DNA of 64,000 nucleotides, taken from positions 73,151,558 through 73,215,557 of the forward strand of contig NC_134825.1 in the NCBI RefSeq assembly GCF_004210375.1. Direction: 5' to 3'. The DNA is from Tachypleus tridentatus. Taxonomy: Eukaryota; Arthropoda; Merostomata; Xiphosura; Limulidae. How positions within the stretch are numbered: the stretch's first letter is position 1; every line of letters starts with the position of its first letter. Positions 56,211-64,000 of this stretch are shown piece by piece. Both the position numbers and the translations under genes were made by a program. The notes under the pieces are model-generated. The model worked only from the letters and a program-made list of their open reading frames with translations. It did no database searches and was not told the origin of the DNA.

Positions 56211-57008
56211 CCACAATAGCAAATTAATATACTGTGATGGTTTACCCGGTGTCGTTTCATCATCAGACAAATGTCTACGCCATTTTTCTTTCTAAGTTCT
56301 CTCAGGTATCTTTAGAATGTTTCCTCACGTTCGATGATAATGAATTAATAGGCATTGATAAGGATTTTAAATGTGGTAGAGTTGTAAAAAATAACCACCA
56401 TTTTGATCAAGTAATTATTTTAGTTAAGAATAACAATGTTATTGTCGGACGATATAACATAAATATTTTTATTTAATGATAGTTCTTTTAAAATACTTAT
56501 CCAGGGTTTAAACGGTAAGGACGAACATTAGAGATAAAATCATAAGTAGAAAAAGCATATTTCTTTATTTTCGTCATGAAAAAGTTACTGAGTCGATAAA
56601 GAGTTATTTTATCTTTCATAAGAAGGTCCTTTAGGTGTCTGTATTGTGATTTGAAAGTGTAAACTAAATTAGGTACATAGAGTTTACGTGGTGAAAGAGA
56701 AAACTGAAGACTTTCAGCTAGCACTGATTTGCACTGATTATTTATGCTATAATTACATAGGTTAACAATCTGGTCGCCAGGATGAAACTTGGAATGAATG
56801 CTGTTAATCAGTCAATTCAGCCTCAAATTTTGGACATTTTCACGCCGAACAAATTATCTTCGTTCCATTGGTTCCACTTGTTTAGTACATTGGTGTAATC
56901 AACACTGGTATCAACGATTCTAAGGTTAGTACAGTACACTTTGAACTTTTTCAGTAAATTTCATGTTCTATTGGTGTTTTGTTCGAAATTCTTGATCCAA
57001 CTTTTATT
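56211..57008. other. Unidentified insertion within repeat copy 2
   Basis: This sequence is absent from the corresponding place in the copy at 61,835-63,895. It contains an 80-codon plus frame (56234-56476) and a 75-codon minus frame (56497-56724), neither recognised. Confidence 0.4.
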
Positions 57009-57205
57009 CCACCAAACATGCTCATCCTTTATGATATGTGTGGGGGAAGGGAGAATATTGTTAGGGTCAGTCTCACTATTCTTTTGTGAAAAAGTGGTTA
57101 GTGGATGGTGATGACTAGGTGCCTCTATTCTTTCACTGCTAAATTACGGACGACTAGCGTAGATAGCCCTCGTATAGCTTTAAGCCAAATTTAAAACAAA
57201 CCAAT
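57009..57205 (+). mobile_element. SINE family A, decayed
   Basis: 'ccaccaaacatgctcatcc', 'gtcagtctcactattc', 'ggatggtgatgactagg' and 'gactagcgtagatagccctcg' lead to the tail 'aatttaaaacaaacc'. The B-box part is missing. Confidence 0.82.
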
Positions 57206-57254
57206 AGTCTCTTTAGACAAATCTGATGATCTAACGACTTTTGAACATATCGGT

Positions 57255-57445
57255 TTGGTTCTTTAAAGTGGAGAAACTTTGAAATCCAGTGTGGAAGAAT
57301 GCATTCTGAAAGAAAGCAAATTGACGACTAATAGTAAAACTATATTGAAGATGAAGAAATAGATTCATACAACAGAAGGGAGCAGAGATAAAGTTTTCAA
57401 TATTTTACAGATTCCATCTTCAGTATTTAAAGCAAAATAAAAAAA
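57255..57445. repeat. 2-kb repeat family, copy 2 (end segment)
   Basis: 'gcattctgaaagaaagcaaat' and 'aagatgaagaaatagattcat...gttttcaatattttacag' match 61,262-61,440. Confidence 0.7.
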
Positions 57446-57648
57446 TATTGATGACACGAAACCCACTTGAAATAAAAATGTGTATCAGAATAATTGGTTT
57501 GCGTACTAACACTTTTATTGAGAAGGAGGGAAAAACGTTTCGACCTTCATAGGTCATCTGCACGTTAAGAAAGAGAGAGTTTGCAAGTGGCCGTTGCTGG
57601 ACACATGTCTTAGGAACGAGAGTATAAACGGATACGGGAGAAACAGGT

Positions 57649-57884
57649 ACGGAAAGTTATTCAACTATTGATGAAATAAAACATGGTTATTTTACTGTCA
57701 AAACAAGGGCAAACTGCTATCTGCAGTGTCGTGTGTGTGTAAACGACATAAACCACGAGAAGGTCTTTCTTCCAATTTTAGCTAACCTATAGCTAGCAGA
57801 AAAGCCTAATTTACACACTGAACTGCCCTCGCAGGCAAACTAAAATTTTTATTTGGGGCACTCAACCGTGTGACTAAGCATCGG
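57649..57884. repeat. Direct repeat E, copy 1
   Basis: About 235 bp repeated 667 bp downstream: 'tgtcaaaacaagggcaaactgctatctgcagtg', 'ccaattttagctaacctatagctag', 'ctgaactgccctcgc', 'ggggcactcaacc'. The origin is unknown. Confidence 0.88.
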
Positions 57885-57886
57885 GA

Positions 57887-58315
57887 ATGTATTGCTTGTG
57901 CTTACAAGACACTGTTGGACAGATCATAGCCGAAAGGAGCTTGCTTGATCGAAGTTCACAGGTTTCCGCGACACACGCTTCAAAACCACAGTCAAAATAT
58001 TTGTATGTCCATTCTGTCATTGATAATTTATGTTACTTAATAGCATTACATACAAAGCAAGTTTTACTTTGCACGTAACATTTTTTTATCAAACAAATGA
58101 AGACAACATGTACTACTCAATGTTCCTCTTTATTGAATCACTAAATGTCAGCAGAAATATATATGTATACTGAAAGTTTGCCAGATTTCATGCAGGTACA
58201 CAAGTCATATCGATACAGTCCTCTCGAGTTTTTCACGGTGAGAACTCGCATGTTACTCTTTTATCGACACATTTTTAATATTTAGTGTTTGAATTAATTA
58301 AATACAGAAACGGAC
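57887..58315. other. Spacer between the E repeats
   Basis: A 63-codon frame at 57887-58078 has no motif. Nothing else recognised. Confidence 0.35.
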
Positions 58316-58549
58316 AAGGAAAATTATTCAACCATTGATGTAATAAAACATGCTTTTTTTACTGTCAAAACAAGGGCAAACTGCTATCTGCAGTGCCGCA
58401 TATGGAAGCGTCATAAACAACAATGTCTTCCCCCCAATTTTAGCTAACCTATAGCTAGGAGAAGGGCCGAATTAACAACCTGAACTGCCCTCGCGGGCAA
58501 ACCTTAATTTTCACTTGGGGCACTCAACCATGCGTCTAGGCATACTGGT
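58316..58549. repeat. Direct repeat E, copy 2
   Basis: Collinear with 57649-57884, diverged by scattered substitutions. The minisatellite begins at its right edge. Confidence 0.88.
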
Positions 58550-58779
58550 ACATCTGTACTACATACATGCCTGTTTTACTAATTTACTGGTACACTTGTA
58601 CAACAAACATACCTAGTTCACTACTGTACTGGCACCTCTGAAGACCATACGTGCCTTGTTGGCGATTTCACAGATATCTCTGAACAACATACTTGCCTAG
58701 TTTACTACTTTACTGATACGTCTGAACAACCTACATGCCTGATTGACTACTTTACTCATGAATCTGTACAACATACATG
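58543..58779 (+). repeat. 42-bp minisatellite, left part
   Basis: About six diverged units of the type 'tactgatacatctgaacaacatacatgcctg(g/a)ttgactact'. The array continues at 59,827 after the insertion. The period is a multiple of three, so a frame stays open across units, but no start or known protein supports coding. Confidence 0.88.
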
Positions 58780-59826
58780 CAGTGGCGGCGCCAGAATATT
58801 TTCGTTGGGGGGACTGAGTGGGGCTGAGGTAAATTGTGGAGGGGCTTCCCAAAATGCCATCAATATGAAGTACAGATGGTAAATTATAATAATGTAAATA
58901 CCAAGGTACATTTCAGAAAGGTGTGCTATTTTGAACTGCGTTTTCAATGCAGTTTTCATTCGAAACTCATACTCTGATTAATAATTCATTATTACAAATT
59001 AGAAATAATCTGTTTATGAAAATATGCGTATATGTAAAAGAGGTAGCTCACCTAAATTCCACCCAAGGTAATATATAATAATAAAGAAAATTAAGATTAA
59101 CTTAGATTGAACATTTATTATACCATTAAGAGTAAAGCTACAAATCAAAAGAAATATAACATAAAGACATAGTTTACATAATAGAAACAAATTATCCTAT
59201 GTGAAGTTAATACACTTTAAGAAAAAGTAAGGTCATTATCAGGCTAACTATCTTTCATCATGTGTGTTTATAGTCATTATTACTTCAAAACAATGCTCCT
59301 GTTCTGGTGATTGGCAGTTTGGATGGCTGATACACAATGCAAAGTGATCTCACAGAGGACACAACACGGGCTAAATGCTTCATAGTTTTGACCTATACAC
59401 GATACACTTATACATGCATGCTGTGTTTTACTTTTCAATAAAAGATAAATGAAATTAATGGGTAAATACCTGTGAAACCTTTGGTTTATCAAGTAAAATC
59501 CCTGATGATCTGTTGTAATTTGAAATCAACGTGGTTGTCTAATCTTCGTCAAAGCTCAAGATAGAATGGCATTACACAGGGAGCGGCAATACAGTGCATG
59601 AGTTTCAGTGCATTCAGTACGTTGCTATGGGACACATACTTCCGTCTTAATGAAGACGTTGAGTTCTACAGATCTATGTCTCTTTGATGTTAATTGTTAA
59701 GCAACGACGACGATTGTGTTTTCCATATTTTATGAATATATGTAGGTAACAATACTAGGGGGCTGAGGGGGCTTGGCTTATTTGGGGAGTCAAGCCACCC
59801 CAAGCACCCCCTTGACGCCGCCACTG
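58780..59826. mobile_element. Non-autonomous hAT-like element, 1047 bp
   Basis: The ends read CAGTGGCGGCGCCAGAA on the left and CAGTGGCGGCGTCAAGG inward from the right. This resembles the CAGNGGCG-type ends of hAT elements. The flanking octamers CATACATG and CATGCAAG agree at six of eight positions, consistent with an aged 8-bp duplication. It has no transposase-like frame inside. It splits the 42-bp minisatellite. Confidence 0.82.
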
Positions 59827-60005
59827 CATGCAAGACTGGTTGACTACTTCACTGTTAGATCTGTACAACGTGCATGCCTAGTTGTCTACTTTACTTGTTC
59901 ATCTGTACAACATAGATGCCTTGCATACTACTTTACTGATATATCTGAACAACATACATGCCTGGTTGACTACTTTACTGATACCTCTGAATGACATACA
60001 AATTT
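59827..60005 (+). repeat. 42-bp minisatellite, right part
   Basis: About four units, e.g. 'tactttactgatatatctgaacaacatacatgcctggttgac'. It is in phase with the left part once the element is removed. Confidence 0.88.
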
Positions 60006-60176
60006 GAATAAAAATAATAATTATAAATCTGTACGAACAGTTTTACTCAGATATACTTTAGACTTTATAATTTTGTAAGATTTATTCAGTGTAAGTCACA
60101 AAGATGTGAGAAACCAATCGAGACTTCCATGTTTGTTTACATGTAAAGTCTGACGAGATTCCCCAGTATACAATAT

Positions 60177-60275
60177 ACCTATTGTTTTTAACCCTTAATC
60201 CCAGAGCCTATGGACGTGTTTTTAACAATAGACAATTTACCTATTGTATTTAACTCCTAATCCCAAATCCTATTA
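60177..60275 (+). repeat. 62-bp-spaced direct repeat
   Basis: 'acctattgtttttaacccttaatcccagagcctat' is repeated as 'acctattgtatttaactcctaatcccaaatcctat' 62 bp later. Confidence 0.8.
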
Positions 60276-60639
60276 TTGTATTTGTTAACTAATTATAATT
60301 TCTTGACATAGTAAATACTCAAGCCTCGTTTTTCGTACAATTTTCTTTGTGGTTTACTTTCTACAGACTTTTTGTCGTACCCTTTTATGATATTATAGAA
60401 TTCGATATCAACACCAATCAGTGAAGGTCAGCTTTGAAAGCAGCTGTAGACAATATTTGAATGTGATTGGACAGAGAACATTATTTACTACTTGTTTTAT
60501 TTACATCGTGAACAGTAGTGTCTGTCCATCCGTTCATCTCTGTCTCCTGTTTATGGTATCCTTTTCTCCTGCTGAGTTTGAAAAAGTTGACGAAGTCAAA
60601 GTTCAACATTAACTATTTAAATAACGAAAGAACGGATAC
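60276..60639. other. AT-rich DNA, nothing recognised
   Basis: A 63-codon frame at 60421-60612 has no motif. Confidence 0.4.
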
Positions 60640-61834
60640 GAATAATGTTGACAACAAGCAGAATATTCTACACTAACTTGTTTGGAATTATAACACTGTC
60701 ATTCACATTTTAAAATGTGACGTAACGGTATGTTATTGTTGAGTATCACAAAATTTCACAATTTGTTTTTATCACTTGTAGTAACTTATCTACCTTTTCT
60801 ACTTTATATTTTTGTTTCTTTGTAGCCTCTATTTGTGTACTTTAATCTAATCATAAAACATTTTGTGGTTCTTTCTATTTTTATATTTCACATAATACGA
60901 CTGTATAATACACACACACGTATATATATATACACACACATATATAAATCTCAGACGATATGTATGACTTGTCACATCTAAAACTTTTTGCTCTGAGATA
61001 TACGCCAACAAACTGTTATACACGTAATCGTGAATAACGACCCTTTATTCATACTCCAGGTACAATTTGTTAAATACGTTTAAAGGAGAAATTGTCTTTT
61101 TTATAACTAAACTTTGAACATCTTCTGTCTTTTCCAACTGCTATCCCACGCTTACCTGTTTTATATTTCTGTCTTCATTTGCCTTCTCTTTCGCGTACAT
61201 CACATAACAATTGATTGACAAGTATTGCTACGAGAAACTTTGGAATCATGTATCGAAGTTTGCATTCTGAAAGAAAGCAAATTTCAAGATATTTTTTTTA
61301 ACTTTAATTTTTCAGAGTCATAGCATACAGGCAACTACGTTAAAGATGAAGAAATGGATTCATATAAGAGAAGGGGGACAGAGATAAAATTTTCAATATT
61401 TTACATATTCCATCTTTAGTATTAAAAGCAAAATAAAAAAAACGTAATTTATAACTAATTAAATAAACTATATCGCTGAAATAACGATAATTTAAACAAA
61501 ACTAAAATACGTAGAAAGTAAATTACTGACAATAAAAAATGCTGTATGTAAATTAAAATGTGCTATTTTAATGAAGAATACATGATATTCGGTGTTGGTT
61601 AAAGTTGTTTCATGTGGATGGTTTCTTTAAGTACTAATTCCAGATCAGTGTTAGCCTTACAAATAGTATTTATATTTTAGAGTTCGTGTCCTGTTTCTTC
61701 ACTATGTTGATTTATAAACGAAAACTATGAGTTACTCAACTTTATATGTATTTTCATAAACAATCCCATATTTTATAAGCTCTTACTACTAGATGGCGTT
61801 CGGCTTTGTCAACACATCAGGCCCTGCACTTTGT
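60640..61834. repeat. 2-kb repeat family, copy 3 (internally deleted)
   Basis: From 'ctacactaacttgtttggaat' and 'gtgacgtaacggtatgttattgttgag' through 'ttgtttttatcac' and 'ttttcaatattttac' to 'gatattcggtgttggttaaag' and 'ctactagatggcgttcggc'. It lacks the middle segment that starts 'gtaactaaggagac' in other copies. Confidence 0.88.
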
Positions 61835-63895
61835 CAACACTAACTCGTTAGGAATTAATAACACTATCATACACATGTCAACATGTGACGTAACGGTATG
61901 TTATTGTTGAGTGGTTCTTAATAGAACACTTCCTATACAAATGTGGAGCATCAAACAGAAAAACAAAACCCATTTAACACACTTACTCTAGAGTATCACA
62001 CTATCGTACAGTTTGATTTTATCACTGCTAGTAAATTATGTATTCTTTCAACTTTAAATGTTTGTTTCTTAGCAGCATCTATTTGTGTACTTTAGTCTAA
62101 TCATAAAACACATTGTGGTTCTTTCTATTTTTATATTTCATGTAATACAAATATATATATATATATATAAATCTTCAGATGACTTTTCACATCTCAAACT
62201 TGTTGCTCTGAGATGTACACCAACAAACTGTTATACACGTGATCGTGAAGAAAGACCCTTTATTTACACTCTATGTACAACTTTTTAACTAAGTTTAAAG
62301 GAGACATTTTCCTTTTTATAACTCTCCTTTTAACATCTAACATTTCCTACTGTTATCCCTTACTTATCAGTTTTATATTTCTGTCATTTTCATTCTGTTT
62401 CGCTTACGTCGTTTCTTTACAAAATTGATTCACCAGTATTGTTACACCTCCAACCAACTCAAACAGTGAAAGACAACAATAAAACGGGGCCACAATAATA
62501 GTGAATACTTGCATACAGTAACTAAGGAGACGAGATATTAAAATAAAAACCAAACGGTGCGAAGAAAGAACATTTTGGATGAAAAGGTTTCTCACCTTGC
62601 ATTCCAAGGATACTTCGACAAGTACGATTTGTAGGTATAAATATTTTAATTGTATATTCACATAAGGCCATTCTATAAATCTGAATTTATATTTTTGAAA
62701 TGAGAAACAAAAATTAGGCAATTAGTAAGTGACATTTACGTTACTCTAAAACCTGCGAGAGGCTTAGTAATTAGCGTTAGCCAACACTGGATTGTTTTAG
62801 ACAGCGTCGTATTGAAAAATTTAGAAAAAGTGAACATTTTCTGAGAAAAAAAAGATTCATTTTACAGAAAGTACTACAGGGGAAAAGCGTTCGGATTGTG
62901 CTGATATAAACAGTAATTTTTTATGTATTAAATATGGTACCGTTTATTGAAAAAATAAGTATTTTAAACTCCATTTCTTAAAATTATATTTATAAATTAC
63001 ATCAATAAAGATGTAATCAAACCTTCAGGTTTAGTCCTAGTGAAAGTCGTGTTCTTGTTACAAGAACAATACTTAAAATTCTGTTCTATAATAAACAAAG
63101 GTTTGTTGTACGTATTGTAGTTTGTTGTTTTTTTGTAATTGTCTGAATTTAGAATACCAAAGTGGGAATCTTATAGATTTTTGTCTATGGTACAATGTAA
63201 TAGTTAGTGACACAATGTATTTATTATTTCGGTTACAAAGATACAAATATACACGCAGTGTTCTTTGTATAATAATAAATTTAGAAAATATGACTTAAAT
63301 TATTCTTTATGTTCAATTTACCAAAAATATATATCTTCAATATTATATAATGCTGTAACTGTGAACCCATAGTCTGTACTATGTTGTTGTATTATTAATT
63401 AACTTTGCTTTTAGTTTGTGATTTTAGTAAATTTTGGATAATTATATATATATATATGTTTTCAATATTTTACAGATTTCATCTTCAGTATTTAAAGCAA
63501 AACAAAAATAATACATTATTTCTAACTAAATAACTAAAATACATTGCTGAAATAACAATTATTTAGTCGAAACTAAAATACATAGAAAGCAAATTACTAA
63601 CAATAAAAATACTGTACATATTTTAAATGGTACAATTTTAATGAAGACTACATGATATTCGGTGTTGGTTAAAGTTGTTTCATGTTGATGGTTTATTTAA
63701 GTACTAATTCCAGATGAGTGTCATCCCTACAAATACTATTTTTTTTATAGTTCGTGTCCTGTTTCTTCACAATGATGGTTTATAAACGAAAACTATGAGT
63801 TACTCAACTTTATATGTATTTTCATAAACAATCCCATATTTTATTAGCTCTTACTACTAGATGGCGTTCGGCTTTGTCAATACATCAGGCCCTGC
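61835..63895. repeat. 2-kb repeat family, copy 4 (most complete)
   Basis: It follows copy 3 head to tail. The unit starts 'gtcaacactaactcgttagg' and ends 'tcaggccctgcag' at about 63,895, giving a unit near 2.06 kb. It contains an (AT)n run at 62,149-62,169 and another near 63,440-63,458. No coding frame over about 105 codons exists inside. Confidence 0.88.
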
Positions 63896-64000
63896 AGTCT
63901 TCTTGGGTGAAAATATGGACAAGCCATGAGCAAAGATAAATTCAGATGTCTTTAGTCAGAAGAAATCCCATGTGTATGGTATGGGGTTAAACCTAATCTG
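63896..64000. other. End of window, unassigned
   Basis: The sequence diverges from the repeat after 'ggccctgcag'. Too short to interpret. Confidence 0.4.

Noticed and set aside
59773..59994. Repetitive protein with 14-residue units
   Set aside because: The frame is open only because the minisatellite period is a multiple of three; the start lies in the inserted element and the left half does not keep the same frame.
58543..60005. CRISPR-like array
   Set aside because: The 42-bp units are adjacent diverged tandem copies with no spacers, in a eukaryotic context.

Overview
This is an AT-rich invertebrate nuclear genome window, most likely a chelicerate and probably a horseshoe crab. The organism call rests on my memory of the abundant tRNA-derived SINE that begins near 'gaatttcgcgcaaagc' and ends in a tRNA-like head; no database was consulted. 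No rRNA, genuine tRNA, CRISPR or operon-type feature is visible. Nearly all recognisable coding sequence is transposon-derived and broken. One long intact frame looks like a host gene exon.

Layout. 1-17 kb: CpG-containing DNA with three tRNA-derived SINE families (called A, B and C here), a 5'-truncated LINE fragment (1122-1924) and one complete-length but dead non-LTR retrotransposon (8306-14879, minus strand). That LINE has a 14-bp target-site duplication and sits inside the tail of a family B SINE. 17.3-45.6 kb: a block strongly depleted of CpG (no CpG at all from 22,896 to 25,293). SINEs inside it have lost most of their CpGs, as expected from long-term germline methylation of a transcribed region. 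It contains the host-like minus-strand frame of 447 codons (29924-31267), with a good splice acceptor just upstream and a poly(A) signal downstream. It also holds two hAT elements with terminal inverted repeats (28226-29289 and 32441-35721), a Tc1-like relic (39761-40926), a deleted mariner-like element (43729-44146), a 70-bp palindromic mini-element (19252-19321) and several old LINE relics. 45.6-64 kb: CpG returns. This part has more SINEs, a 3'-truncated hAT transposase relic (49901-~52260), a roughly 2-kb repeat family present in at least four copies, a near-complete mariner-like element inserted in one of them (53918-55269), and a 42-bp minisatellite split by a 1047-bp hAT-like non-autonomous element (58780-59826).

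How the parts relate. Nesting gives relative ages: SINE B then LINE; 2-kb repeat then mariner; minisatellite then hAT-like element. The most interesting items are the unidentified 447-residue protein with a repeated hydrophobic '(Q/H)T-L-L-L-P' motif and two copies of an 'IR-x-W-x-x-DS' motif, the CpG-desert block that marks a probable methylated gene body, and the unexplained 2-kb repeat family.
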